In this document: positions 19,067 to 29,876 of the stretch, one piece after another
How the letters are laid out: each line of letters opens with the position of its first letter
How positions within the stretch are numbered: the first letter of the stretch is position 1
Source of the DNA: Nocardia bovistercoris
GTDB taxonomy: Bacteria; Actinomycetota; Actinomycetes; Mycobacteriales; Mycobacteriaceae
Direction of reading: 5' to 3'
NCBI RefSeq assembly: GCF_015674855.1
Contig: NZ_JADMLG010000001.1
Span: 364,193-428,192, forward strand
DNA: 64,000 nt
Program-made: the position numbers and the translations under genes
The notes under the pieces: generated by a model
Told to the model about the DNA's origin: nothing
The model's input: the letters and a program-made list of their open reading frames with translations, nothing else
The model's database searches: none

Positions 19067-20794
19067 ATGTCCCGGAACCAACCATCCCGTCTGTGGACCG
19101 ATGCCGAGCTCGAACAGCTCCGAGACCAGGTGCTGCTGACAGCCCGCGAATACCGGGAGCCGGACAAGATCAGGGAACTGGTGAGCAAGTTGCCATCCGG
19201 CCACGACCTCGACGCGGATACGAAGTGGAACGGGACTGCGCGGGAGATCTGGCGCGATGTCCTCACCAATGCCAATAGCCGCGGCATTGTCGATGACCTT
19301 CTGATCGTAGTCGGCGAGGATCCACTGAGTGTAGGGATTCACAATGACCTACGGCTGTTCCTCGACCGGTTGTACAGGGAAAACGTCGAATCCGATTCAA
19401 GACCGGCGGCGACTGCCACTTTCGATGCCTTTCGAATACCGGCGTCGTACCGAAGACAATCGGCAGGCATTCAGTACCCGCCTGTTCACGAACATTTGCG
19501 CTGCCGCCTGGACGTTCGCATAGGACTACGCCGCGGCCCACACGTCACTCTGGTAGCGGATGCGGCCGACAACGATCTCCGCAGCGCCCTCAACAGGGTC
19601 GAGGACCGTCTGTCGCGCTGGGATGTACCGCGGTGGGTACCGCGTACCTGGTGGTCGATGGTGGCCCACTCCGCGCCGCCGACCAATACCGACGAACTGG
19701 ACCATCATCTGGTCACCGAGTCCGCCGACTGGCGGCGCCGAGACGAGACTGAAGACATCGGCATCGTGCTGTCATTTCCGGATGGCTACCCGATGCCATC
19801 GGCAAAGAAGTACATAGATGCCATCCGGAGTCGGGTGCCGAACGCCGCTGTGGTGGGCTGGATTCCGCGGACGCGGGCGGGAGACGCCGCCGATTCGGCA
19901 GCTGATTTGGCCGAGATGACGGGCGCGGATGAATTCCTGCTCCGCTTACCCGTGCCGCGCAGCCCGACGAATCGTGGCATGCGCCGCCCGGTGCACGACG
20001 GCGGCGCGCACACTGCTCTGGTCGCCGCTCTCTTGGAAGACGGTGCGTACGGTCTCCCCGGCGAGGACCGCGATGCCCTACCACTTCCGGACGACGCGCC
20101 GCCCCGTGGCTTCGCGCGTCAATTGGTCGAGGAGTTGAATGCCGAAGATCCCTGGAAGACGGCCGAATACGAGGTGCTCGCGGCGGTCCGTGAATTTCGA
20201 CCGGATCTGTTTCCGGCATTGCTGGCCGAATGCGCCGCGAAAAGAATCGACCCGCAACGTCTTTCCTCGCTGCGCATCGCGGCGCGAACGGACGAGGACA
20301 TGGACAGTTGGATCACCGCGGCGGGTGGTCGACTACCGCTCCCCGGTACGGATATTCCCTCCCGATCGATCGATCCCGCCACCGCCGACGCCGTAGTGCT
20401 CGGGCTCGTCCGGCGCGGCGACACCGCTACCGCCGGATTATGGGTTCCCTACGCGAGCGTCACGGTCGCACACGTAATCGAGGCGCTGCACAGCGGAATC
20501 GACGCGACTGCGTTCGTGCACGACGCGACAGCAGACCAAACGGTCGCTGCTATGCGCGCGAACTTCGCGTCCGCCGTCGATCTTTCGCGCGTACCGAACG
20601 GGCGTGTGCGACCGGGTTGCTGGGCGGTACTGGCCAGGCGCGGAATAACCGACGATATACGAGCATTCGTGGAACAGCTGGACGATCAGCTGCGTAGGGT
20701 GCTGGAAGGCACGGTTGCGCCATCGCTGCTCGAGGAAGAGTCGATCACTCCGCTTCGGAACGGATTCTGGCCACCGCTCGTGACGCCAGATTGA
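19067..20794 (+). CDS. EAD1-like adaptor protein with uncharacterised C-terminal region
   Basis: 575 residues. The first 105 or so (LWTDAELEQLRDQVLLTARE ... IWRDVLTNANSRGIVDDLLI) have the EAD1-like pattern, the same kind of adaptor as on the trypsin encoded divergently. The remaining 470 residues are not recognised: a mixed alpha/beta part with repeated Trp residues (about 150-290) and an acidic, helical part (about 320-575). The stop is 15 bp before the next gene, so both form one operon. I infer that this protein links the protease side of the locus with the giant protein, as sensor or scaffold. The start is ATG at 19067; the ribosome site (AGGG) is weak. Confidence 0.75.
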   Translation: MSRNQPSRLWTDAELEQLRDQVLLTAREYREPDKIRELVSKLPSGHDLDADTKWNGTAREIWRDVLTNANSRGIVDDLLIVVGEDPLSVGIHNDLRLFLDRLYRENVESDSRPAATATFDAFRIPASYRRQSAGIQYPPVHEHLRCRLDVRIGLRRGPHVTLVADAADNDLRSALNRVEDRLSRWDVPRWVPRTWWSMVAHSAPPTNTDELDHHLVTESADWRRRDETEDIGIVLSFPDGYPMPSAKKYIDAIRSRVPNAAVVGWIPRTRAGDAADSAADLAEMTGADEFLLRLPVPRSPTNRGMRRPVHDGGAHTALVAALLEDGAYGLPGEDRDALPLPDDAPPRGFARQLVEELNAEDPWKTAEYEVLAAVREFRPDLFPALLAECAAKRIDPQRLSSLRIAARTDEDMDSWITAAGGRLPLPGTDIPSRSIDPATADAVVLGLVRRGDTATAGLWVPYASVTVAHVIEALHSGIDATAFVHDATADQTVAAMRANFASAVDLSRVPNGRVRPGCWAVLARRGITDDIRAFVEQLDDQLRRVLEGTVAPSLLEEESITPLRNGFWPPLVTPD

Positions 20795-20809
20795 CATCCG
20801 GAGGTGGCA

Positions 20810-23800
20810 ATGCTTGCAGATTGGTTCTTGTGCTCGGCATTTCGGCTCCCACCGAACCTGACCCATGCCTATCTCGACATGCTCGCCGCGCTGCGGGAGC
20901 CGCGGGAGCGCGCGACCCTCGTCATCGACGCGATCGATGAACTCCGTCGAGTGGACACGGGCCTGATGCTCTATGCGCTGCCGCGGGTCACCGCCGCGCA
21001 TCGTCGCCTCGCGGACGTCACGGCGGTGACAGCCCAGGCGGCGGGGTTCTACGACGACCTGTGCGCGGTGCTGCACACCGACGGTGACCGACTGCGTGCG
21101 GCCTTCGCCGCCCTGCCCGAGTCACCGCAAGCGCTGTTCGTCGTCCTCGCCGAGATCGCCGACACCTGCGATGCGCCGGACGCCGCCCGTAGACCGGGTG
21201 ATCCGTATCAGGACATCGTCGACTATCCCGCCGTCACCGTCACCCTCGCGCTGCTCATCGACGTCGCGACCAGGCACGCCGATGAGGTGCGCGGGTGGAT
21301 CGTCGACGGCGCACCGACCCTGCTCGAACATGCGCGCTCGGGCGGATACGGGCGACTCCCTCTGCTCTTCGCGACGCACTTGGTCGCTCTCGTCGACCAC
21401 CGCGCGGCCACAATCGACGAATTGGCGAAGAAGCTGTGGGAGTTCGGCGACCGAGCCGCGGATCTGGAACCGGATCTGGTCCATGCCCTCGTCCAACTCC
21501 GGTTTCCGGTCGGTACGGATCTGCGTGTCCTCGAGGCGGAGGCCGTCAACGGAAACGAACTGAACAGGTGGCGCGCGGGCACAAGTCCGCACGACCCCAT
21601 TCCCGCCCGGGCGGCGGCCTGCGCTCGAGTCGGAGCAGACGGCTCCCGCGCCCGCGATACGGCAGCGGTGCTCTGGCAAGCGACACTCTGGGAGAGGATC
21701 GCCGCGCTCGCACCCGTCGAGGCGATCGGACTGCTGCGTCGATGGTGGCAGCCGCCGTCACCGACATTCGCCGAACCGGTCGAGGTGCGAGTGCCGTGCG
21801 AACCCAGCTATCAGGCGACACAAGCGCATCTCGGCGCGCTGCTCGCCACCCGAAGTCTGCAGTTGAGATCGAGACATCCGCGTATCGCGGTCAAACCGAG
21901 GACCGGGGCGATCGGAGCCACCTCCGACGAAGTCGCGGTGTTAATCGGCTCGCCATGGTTGTTCCGGCGCTCCGACAAGTGGGGCAGCCGGATACCAGCC
22001 CAGTTCACCGGTAGTACCCAGGCGGCCCCCTTGATCCGGTTGTGCTGCGCCGCTCTGCTCGCCGTCGATCTGCTGCGCGCCAACCGGCATGTCGATCCGG
22101 CCGACGAACCCACGCATCTGTTCGCGCTGATCTTCCACCTTCGCGACGTGACAGGCGACCGCTCGCTGCGTACCGCCCTCGACAACATCAAGCAATCCCA
22201 GTCCGTCAAGCCCACCGAATTGCCGCTGCCGCTGCAGGGGCTCGCCTATCACGCGATGGAGGCCATCGACCGCGCTGGAAAGGGGGAGTATCCGGAACTC
22301 CCCGGTGGGCGTTTGGCTCGGTTCATTCTGGACGGCACGGGCGCTCGCGAGCGACTCGACGACGCGCCGGATCAATGGCGGCTGCTCTTCCGGCAAGCCG
22401 CGCGAGCGATCGCCGTGTACTGGATCAAGGAGACCTCTTCAGGAGGCCTGCCGCGCACCACGACCGCGGGGGACGGCTGGTTCGACGGCGTCGATCCGTA
22501 CGCACGGCGACTACTGGCGGCCGTGGTGGGCGGAGCCGGTGCGGGATTCGACGCCAACCTCTCCGACGCGCAACGCTTGTTGGACGAGATCTACTCGCAT
22601 CCGCGCGATGCCGATGACTCGCATCCGCGCGATGTCGACGAATGGAACTGGTTCCGCGATAGGGAATCTCACCGCAGGGCGAGCCTAGAACTTCACGAAC
22701 GTCCCTTGAACAGCAATCTGTTGCTGCTCTCACCCCGATACGACATCGAGGTGTGGACCGAATACAGCGCGGAGATCGAGCCGTGGCTCGACGGCGGCGG
22801 GGCGCGGCAGGCCATGGCGACCGTTCGTCTGGAAGCGCTGCTGGCCGACACCGAGTCCGGTGACGTGGGCGCATATGGCGAATGGGTCGAGAAATGGCTC
22901 GACCTGATCGAAGCGATCAACATGCCGATCGAACTTCCTCGAGCCATACGTTTCCGCATGGTCGGCTTACTCGACGCACCGGTGGCGGCGCACGGTTCAC
23001 AGGCACGCGTCGATGCCGTCGGCACGGCGGTGATAGACGCGATCCTCGACATCAGCAGAGACGCGCATCGCTATTACCACCTGTTGTTCCGAGCCCTCTC
23101 TCGTCGGCTCAGGGCAGGGGATGCGATCGCCGACTCCTGGCGATACCGCGTCATGAATCTGTGTCACCGACTGGCGATCCTGGATCCCTACCGGTTCGGA
23201 CCGCGCAGCCCGTACGACACGACCAATCGCCGACGCAGTTCGCGCGACACCGAAGGGGAACTGCGTTCATTCCTTCAGGCCACGGTACTGCGGACGATTG
23301 CGACGCAGGCCGCCACACTGGGTGACGCGATCGAACGGCTGTGGACGACCAACCACCACGGTCCTGACGCGACCGTCACATACTCCACATCCGCCGAAGT
23401 CGAAGCGACCGCGGTGTGGCGCGACGAACGAACGACCCGCCTCATCGCTGTCGACCACCATCACGGACAGGTGGTGCGTCACCATCATCGATTCGACCCG
23501 TCGAAAACGCACACCTCGGGAGAGGTCCGGGATCTATTCCTCCCACAAGCGGATCGACCGCAGACGCTCACCCAGATTCTGCGCTACAACCGCGCGGTCT
23601 TCGCGATCGTCTGCGCGGTCGACAAGGCGACCGGACAGATGTGGTTCAACTGCGGCCTCGGCTACCCACTCGAATATCAGAGCCAACCCGGTGCGCGACC
23701 GCAGGCTGTCGGGTCACCGGTCGCGATCAAGCTGACCGGCCGCACCGACGAGCCGAAGATCACCGAACCGATACCGCTGCGCCGAGCGCAGCCGGTCGCC

Positions 23801-26800
23801 GGTGAGGTCCGCCGCGCCCGCGTGCGGTCTATCCGGCAGTTTCCAGGGCTACGCCTCGAAATCGATGGTGAGCGGGTCGATAATTCCCAAGGAAATTCCG
23901 GGTTCAAGGGCAATTCCGGTGAGGCCGAGCGCGTGCGATCGCGTTGGGATCCCGATCTCGGACGCGCCTTCACCGCCCCGGAAGGCGAAACCTGGACGAC
24001 CCTCGCGATCTGGGACGAGACCCTCGAATATTGGCTCCCGCTCGATCGCACCGGTCTGGATCTGCTCGCCGCCGAATCCTCGAAACTGGCCGAGGGTGGC
24101 CGCCTGCGACTCACCTTCGTCGACCACTCGCTCAGTGACGACGGAATGGGCACGGATCGAGTTCGTTTCGCCGGTTCGCCCGGCCGGTGCTACCTGCTGG
24201 GCGAATCCGACTTCACACAGCGGAGTTGGGCACAGCTGACCGAACGGCTCATCGACGCGCCGACCGGACTGGTCGTCGATGTCATCGCCACCGCGGACGG
24301 CTTGCTCGACTTGCCCGCGGACCCGTTCGACGACCGAAACATCACATGGCTCAGCCTCTTCGAGGACGACAGCGGATTGACGATCGCGCACCGAGAGGCG
24401 AACACCTGGTGGATCGACGTCGACACCCCCGACGGGTACCCGGACCGGATCCGTGTGAGCAAACCACACGACTCGGTCACCTCACCGCTGTTCACACTCG
24501 GCCGCTGGGGCGAGTTCCAGGCCCGCAGGGGTGAGATCGACGCATTTCCAGCGGAAGACAACGGAATCACCGATCCAGAGGATCACAGCATCGAACGATA
24601 CGAGCGACTGCACCGCCTGTCGAAAGGCGAAGTAGTCACGCTGAAGAACTGCGCGGGCAATGACCTCGGTCGTGGCGTACTCCGTGGGTTCACCGCGGAA
24701 GGACTCTCGCTCTCGCTCAAGTCCGAATCGGTCACCCTCTACGCCGACCCGCACAGCGTACACAGATTCGTCCGCGATCGTCCCGTAGAGATCGAGCGAG
24801 ACTACAGCAAGCCGATGGACGCGGAGCGCGCATCCGTCGCCGCGACGAGTGACACGATCCTCGGCATGTCCTCGATCGAAGACGCCCGAGAACGAGATGC
24901 CGTGCGAGAGCGTCTCACCGTGGCCGATTCGATCACCGGCATGATCGTCAGGACGATTCGCGGACCCGATAACCAAGTGCGCGCGTACGGTGTGTGGCTG
25001 CGGTTCGACGGCGATGTCGTATTGGTGACCGTGCCCGAGACGGCGTTCTCGGTCGGCGGCAGGCACGCGGGGGACCACATCGCCGGTAGTCGATCGGCCG
25101 AAGGCTGGGTGTTCTCCGTGCGATACCGCGTCATTCGGGCGCGTGGATTCTACGAACAGGTCGACGCGCGTGCGACCGGATGGCACCTGATCGGTTTCGC
25201 CACGGTCGGCAATCGCAGGAAATCAGTGTGGCAGGACCCGAATCGTCCGATCATCGCCATCAGCGATGAGCAGGCATCCTGGAGCGGCAAGACCACGATC
25301 GCGAAAATAGGGAAGGGCGACGGCTCGATCTTCGACGGCAAACGCTACATCCGGGTCGCGGTCCGGCACGGCAATGTGACGATGGTCGGCGACGCTCAGG
25401 AATTCGAACGCGGAGCGGATGTGCGACTCGACTACCCCCGCATCCAGCTCACACGGCGCGTCGGTGCCGGGACGTATTTCGTCGCAAGGACCTTCGAGCT
25501 GAAGGCAGCGGTGGCGGTGCGTTCGGCACGGCCCGAAGTCGGCTCGGAACAGCGGATGGAGCGCTGGCGCGAGGAACTGGAACGCGGGCGCCACCATCTG
25601 ACCGGCGAGCTCAGCGATTCGGAGCTGCATCTCGACATCGCGGCTCTGCGCCCCGACGGCACCTGGGGGAATTCGTTGCCGCTGCGCCCGGACGAGGAGC
25701 CCCTCATCGCGGCCCGCAACGCCTACAAGAAACTGACTCGCGTACGCGTGGAACCGGAGGGCCAGGGTTACGTCGGATCGTTCGCCCGTGCCGAACCTTT
25801 CACCGTGATCGAATTCATCGAAGAACTGAAGCTCAGCGGAGACGGTTCCAGGGAGCACTTCGGCACCCGTCGGGTCTACTACGTGGGCGACGAGACCATC
25901 GGCGACCGGACGGTGCACCGGTTCGAATGGGGATTCGGATGGGTGCTCGACATTCCCGAGGAGGCATTACGGCTCGGCGCCGATCCGATCGACGGCGCCA
26001 TCCCGCCCTTCTTCCATTCCGATCGCGTAGGGGCCATGCGCTTCACGGCCGACCCCACCGTTCCGGGGCACGTGGTCGTGCATATCGCGCCGGAAGACAT
26101 CCACCCCTCGGTGGAGGGCCAGATCATGCGCGAAGCGGGCAAGAAGGTCATCCACGAGATCGAAGTGCTGATCGATGTCCGCGACGAAATGGTCACGGTC
26201 CTCAATATCCACACGCAATCACCGGAATCCGCCGGTGCGGCCGCCGGGTGGATCCGTACGACAGACCACTCGATCACGGGACGGATGCACCGGGACAGCA
26301 TCACCGCGTTGCTGAACGCCGAGCGACATTCCACCGGCCCGGTGCGACGGCGCATCCTGGCCAAACTCGACGTCGATATCGCACGTCTCGGCAGGCTCCG
26401 CGAATTCAGTTGGGTTCCCTTGACGGATCTTTCCGCCGGTCAATGGCTCTACATGAAGGCGGGCTACATCAGGAAGACGAGCAACGGGACCTCACTCGAA
26501 TTCCGCTTGCCGGATCGACTCGGGGCGCATACGGCGTTCTCGGTGCACGTCAACCGCCGCCGATTCTCCTATAGCCCTGGACGACTCGACCAAGCTTTCG
26601 AACGCCACGGAAAAGACGCTTTTCACAGGCGCATGATGTTGGTCCGATTGCTGCCCTCGAACGACAAAGGCTGGCTCGGCGCGGTGACCAATGGTCCGCC
26701 GCGCCCGTTCCTCACCTTGCTGAGTTGGATCCGCCACAACCGCGGAACCTGTTATGCCACGATGGGTTCCGAGATCACCGTCGAGGTCAATCCGAGTGTG

Positions 26801-29800
26801 TTCTACAGAGTGCCGAGCCTGAGACGCCGTCATCTTCCCGAGGGCACCCTCGTACAGCTCAGCCAAGCGTCCGACAAACGAGAGATCGTTCTCACCGTCG
26901 CCCTTCCCGCTCAGGAACAGTACGTGCGAGACGGCCGCCTGGTGGTGGCACTGCCGAAAGATCCGCTGCTCCGTCCGAACGGAATCACACAAGCCAAGAG
27001 ACCGCGGATGTTCACCGTAGCCGGGCTGCCCGACCTGGAAGCGACTCTGGACAAAGGCATGGACGCGAAGGCGCTGCTGCGCACACGACATCCCCGAGTG
27101 CTCTTCGCGAAGTCCGGCTCGGACGGCGTCGTCCTGTACCGGAGCGACCATCCCGGTGCGGGCAACGCGTTCGCCGCGACCATCGACATCGATGGTTCCG
27201 ATCTGAGCGCGAAGATCCGCTACCTGGACGGACATACCAAGCCCGTGGCATGGGCGCGCCTGAGTTTCGCCAACGCGACCGCGACCGAGATCGCCGAACG
27301 CTGCCGCCAGAACCACTGGAAATATCACGATTCGCGAACCGGGTACTGGGTCGACGACGACACCGTCGAGCCGCAGCCGTTGCGCAGAGACGAGATCTGC
27401 GCCCTGACCGAGCCGGTCATGTTCGCCTCGGAAGCCGGTCCGACGCTGCGCTACCGATCACTGGATCGTTTCGCGCTACCCGCCACCGAACTGCTGGACC
27501 GCACCGACGACGAATCCGCCGATATCCACCTCGTCGTAGCGGGCAGCCATGACGAGCGCGGTCTGTGGGTCGAACTAGGCCCCGGTCGGGTGGTCGAGAT
27601 TCCAGCCAGTTTGTTCGCACAGGCGGGTACGCCACTGGCACGGTTGGAGTGGTCACGCTTCGCCGTCGGTGACGAGATCACCGTACGCAAGATTCCCGAC
27701 TCGCCCGGATACGCGACTCTCGAACTGCGTACCTGGCGACCGGGGGTTCGCGCGGCCTTCGGCAAGGCGCCGGGAACAGCGGCGATGTTGTTGCCGATCC
27801 AATACATACTGCCCGACGGCGGTCTGTTGCTCGGGAGCGGTCGGGAAACGATCAAGTATCCGATGGATCCGCCGACGACCGCTCGTTACACCGTGGGCGC
27901 GGCGGTCTGGCTCGACCGACGCAACGACGTCGCATTCGATGCCGAACGCGAAGTGGCGCAACACGACATCGTGCTGCTCGGAGTCGACGCGACCACCGGA
28001 GACCTTCGCGTGCACGGCATCGAGACAGCGCGGGTCGTGCTGACCCATGTCGACAAGAACACCTGGTCGGCGCTCGGCTGGTTGCACGACGAACTCGAGG
28101 ATGTGTCGGCCCGCCGCGCGCTCGTCAACCAACTGGGCGGGAGTCTGCCCGTGACCGTCGAACGAGTCCGACGGCAGGAGGACGGCAACCTCGAAATCGC
28201 GGTATCTCGTCGCCATCAGCCAGGCGGCTGGTGGCCTTCGGACCGATTGGCGCGCACCGAGGTCGCCGCCGCGCTCGCCGACCACAGCCTGGTCCTACGT
28301 GCCGGTGGCGCGTTGCGCCGAGTCACCGCGGACCAGGCGGTCCCCGGTTCGGCCGTCAAGGCCGGGGCCGTGAGCGCGGCGCTGACCACGCTCACCGAGC
28401 CGCTGTGGTGGACGGTCGGCGCCGACGGCCGACCCCACACAGGTCTGCCGGAAGCGGATACGGACGAACGGCAAGTTCACATTCAGCACGCCCTGGGCGA
28501 CGACACCGAATGCTTCGGTTTCATCTGCCGCGATCCACGCTCCCAGGCAATGGGCCTGCTCTCCACGCACCGGGCTTCCTGGGCCGAGCACAAGAACGCC
28601 GCAGCCTTCATGACCGTATTCGGCACAACCGACCCGATCACCGTGACACGACTCCCGCACGGTGGGTTCTCGGTGATCGACCGGCCGCTGGTAGCACGGG
28701 AATTCGACCTGCTCGCGCTCGGCTCCGCTCTGCAGGTACGCATCAGCGCGGCGCTCGCCGAGGCCGACCACTCCGGCCGGTTCCCCTATCTGGCCCGCAC
28801 CCGGCTCACCGATGTGCTACTCACGGTGTACAGCGACACCGAGTTGACCGTCGGGGACCATCTGAGCATCGAGATATCGGGGAAGAGCACCGCGACGACG
28901 CCGACGGCAACCGGCGAACCGATCGGAACCCGGAAGACCGTCCTTGATGTACCCGCCGCCGTAGCGACAGGTCTTCGAGCCCTGTCGCAACGGAAATCCA
29001 ACTCGAAACGGCCCGTTCAGACGCTCGACCGGATGACCGCGCAGTTCGCCACCCTCGAATCCGCGTATCGCGAAGGGCTGCTGCACGGTGACGCGTCGCG
29101 GCCGCTCGAAGAACAGATCGTCCGTGCGGCAGGCGTCGCCATCGACGATCCGCACGACCCGAGACTTGGCGGGATCCTCCTCGCGTGGCTTCGCGACGGC
29201 GGTGATCAGGTCGTGGCGGGAAGAGGCGAATGCGAACTGCTGCCGCTGCTGACGGCGTGCATCGTGACAGCCGCCGTCGGTGACGCACACGCGGATATCG
29301 CGGGACTGTCGGTACTGATGGCGCATCAACTCGGAAGACGAGCCGCACGCTCGATACATATCGAGCCATTGGTCTCGGAATGGTTGACCCGCCGCGACCG
29401 GCACGACGCCGACGGGCCATGGCGGCGAATGGCGCAACTGAAGCTCGGCGACCGCCTCGACATGTCGGATTCGAGTTGGATGGCGCGATTCTGTGAGGCT
29501 GTCATGGCGAGACCGGTCGTGCACGGAGCCGCAGACGACCGAGTGCCCGTCGCGCGAGCGCTGCTGGCATCGATAGGACGGTTGGAGGCAACCGATCAAT
29601 TGGAAATGAGCGCGCCGACGCTGGCGCCACTTGCGGCGTTGAGTCGCGCGCTGTCGCCGCCCGACGGACTCCACACCGCCCAACGGGAATTGCTGCCCGC
29701 CCAGACAGAAATTCTACGGTTCGCATTGCGAACTCATATCGCACACACCATGGCGCTACCGCTGCTGCCGCCGGTCGGCCGACTTCCCGACAGTGGTCGA

Positions 29801-29848
29801 CGCCTGATCCGTTCGGCCATCGCGCAGTTGGAGCGAGATGTGGAGTAG
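20810..29848 (+). CDS. Giant 3,012-residue protein of unknown function
   Basis: One uninterrupted frame, start ATG at 20810 with GGAGG 5 nt upstream. I recognise no family. It has three zones: a helical N-terminal zone (about 1-855), a very long beta-rich zone (about 855-2705) made of many short strand-rich units, several vaguely like S1/OB modules (for example SITGMIVRTI ... VWLRFDGDVV near 1376), and a helical C-terminal zone (about 2705-3012). There are no signal peptide, membrane segments, Walker motifs or obvious catalytic motifs. It is preceded by an EAD1-like gene in the same operon and faces metzincin and trypsin genes. A sensor or scaffold that gates the proteases, or a nucleic-acid-binding platform, are possible readings; neither is shown. 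Confidence 0.85.
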   Translation: MLADWFLCSAFRLPPNLTHAYLDMLAALREPRERATLVIDAIDELRRVDTGLMLYALPRVTAAHRRLADVTAVTAQAAGFYDDLCAVLHTDGDRLRAAFAALPESPQALFVVLAEIADTCDAPDAARRPGDPYQDIVDYPAVTVTLALLIDVATRHADEVRGWIVDGAPTLLEHARSGGYGRLPLLFATHLVALVDHRAATIDELAKKLWEFGDRAADLEPDLVHALVQLRFPVGTDLRVLEAEAVNGNELNRWRAGTSPHDPIPARAAACARVGADGSRARDTAAVLWQATLWERIAALAPVEAIGLLRRWWQPPSPTFAEPVEVRVPCEPSYQATQAHLGALLATRSLQLRSRHPRIAVKPRTGAIGATSDEVAVLIGSPWLFRRSDKWGSRIPAQFTGSTQAAPLIRLCCAALLAVDLLRANRHVDPADEPTHLFALIFHLRDVTGDRSLRTALDNIKQSQSVKPTELPLPLQGLAYHAMEAIDRAGKGEYPELPGGRLARFILDGTGARERLDDAPDQWRLLFRQAARAIAVYWIKETSSGGLPRTTTAGDGWFDGVDPYARRLLAAVVGGAGAGFDANLSDAQRLLDEIYSHPRDADDSHPRDVDEWNWFRDRESHRRASLELHERPLNSNLLLLSPRYDIEVWTEYSAEIEPWLDGGGARQAMATVRLEALLADTESGDVGAYGEWVEKWLDLIEAINMPIELPRAIRFRMVGLLDAPVAAHGSQARVDAVGTAVIDAILDISRDAHRYYHLLFRALSRRLRAGDAIADSWRYRVMNLCHRLAILDPYRFGPRSPYDTTNRRRSSRDTEGELRSFLQATVLRTIATQAATLGDAIERLWTTNHHGPDATVTYSTSAEVEATAVWRDERTTRLIAVDHHHGQVVRHHHRFDPSKTHTSGEVRDLFLPQADRPQTLTQILRYNRAVFAIVCAVDKATGQMWFNCGLGYPLEYQSQPGARPQAVGSPVAIKLTGRTDEPKITEPIPLRRAQPVAGEVRRARVRSIRQFPGLRLEIDGERVDNSQGNSGFKGNSGEAERVRSRWDPDLGRAFTAPEGETWTTLAIWDETLEYWLPLDRTGLDLLAAESSKLAEGGRLRLTFVDHSLSDDGMGTDRVRFAGSPGRCYLLGESDFTQRSWAQLTERLIDAPTGLVVDVIATADGLLDLPADPFDDRNITWLSLFEDDSGLTIAHREANTWWIDVDTPDGYPDRIRVSKPHDSVTSPLFTLGRWGEFQARRGEIDAFPAEDNGITDPEDHSIERYERLHRLSKGEVVTLKNCAGNDLGRGVLRGFTAEGLSLSLKSESVTLYADPHSVHRFVRDRPVEIERDYSKPMDAERASVAATSDTILGMSSIEDARERDAVRERLTVADSITGMIVRTIRGPDNQVRAYGVWLRFDGDVVLVTVPETAFSVGGRHAGDHIAGSRSAEGWVFSVRYRVIRARGFYEQVDARATGWHLIGFATVGNRRKSVWQDPNRPIIAISDEQASWSGKTTIAKIGKGDGSIFDGKRYIRVAVRHGNVTMVGDAQEFERGADVRLDYPRIQLTRRVGAGTYFVARTFELKAAVAVRSARPEVGSEQRMERWREELERGRHHLTGELSDSELHLDIAALRPDGTWGNSLPLRPDEEPLIAARNAYKKLTRVRVEPEGQGYVGSFARAEPFTVIEFIEELKLSGDGSREHFGTRRVYYVGDETIGDRTVHRFEWGFGWVLDIPEEALRLGADPIDGAIPPFFHSDRVGAMRFTADPTVPGHVVVHIAPEDIHPSVEGQIMREAGKKVIHEIEVLIDVRDEMVTVLNIHTQSPESAGAAAGWIRTTDHSITGRMHRDSITALLNAERHSTGPVRRRILAKLDVDIARLGRLREFSWVPLTDLSAGQWLYMKAGYIRKTSNGTSLEFRLPDRLGAHTAFSVHVNRRRFSYSPGRLDQAFERHGKDAFHRRMMLVRLLPSNDKGWLGAVTNGPPRPFLTLLSWIRHNRGTCYATMGSEITVEVNPSVFYRVPSLRRRHLPEGTLVQLSQASDKREIVLTVALPAQEQYVRDGRLVVALPKDPLLRPNGITQAKRPRMFTVAGLPDLEATLDKGMDAKALLRTRHPRVLFAKSGSDGVVLYRSDHPGAGNAFAATIDIDGSDLSAKIRYLDGHTKPVAWARLSFANATATEIAERCRQNHWKYHDSRTGYWVDDDTVEPQPLRRDEICALTEPVMFASEAGPTLRYRSLDRFALPATELLDRTDDESADIHLVVAGSHDERGLWVELGPGRVVEIPASLFAQAGTPLARLEWSRFAVGDEITVRKIPDSPGYATLELRTWRPGVRAAFGKAPGTAAMLLPIQYILPDGGLLLGSGRETIKYPMDPPTTARYTVGAAVWLDRRNDVAFDAEREVAQHDIVLLGVDATTGDLRVHGIETARVVLTHVDKNTWSALGWLHDELEDVSARRALVNQLGGSLPVTVERVRRQEDGNLEIAVSRRHQPGGWWPSDRLARTEVAAALADHSLVLRAGGALRRVTADQAVPGSAVKAGAVSAALTTLTEPLWWTVGADGRPHTGLPEADTDERQVHIQHALGDDTECFGFICRDPRSQAMGLLSTHRASWAEHKNAAAFMTVFGTTDPITVTRLPHGGFSVIDRPLVAREFDLLALGSALQVRISAALAEADHSGRFPYLARTRLTDVLLTVYSDTELTVGDHLSIEISGKSTATTPTATGEPIGTRKTVLDVPAAVATGLRALSQRKSNSKRPVQTLDRMTAQFATLESAYREGLLHGDASRPLEEQIVRAAGVAIDDPHDPRLGGILLAWLRDGGDQVVAGRGECELLPLLTACIVTAAVGDAHADIAGLSVLMAHQLGRRAARSIHIEPLVSEWLTRRDRHDADGPWRRMAQLKLGDRLDMSDSSWMARFCEAVMARPVVHGAADDRVPVARALLASIGRLEATDQLEMSAPTLAPLAALSRALSPPDGLHTAQRELLPAQTEILRFALRTHIAHTMALPLLPPVGRLPDSGRRLIRSAIAQLERDVE

Positions 29849-29876
29849 CGGACGCGTAATCCCCTTCCGCAGAGCG

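Noticed and set aside
25255-25330. GKTT in the giant protein as a possible P-loop
   Set aside because: The preceding residues (DEQASWS) do not fit GxxxxGK[ST], and no Walker B partner was found.
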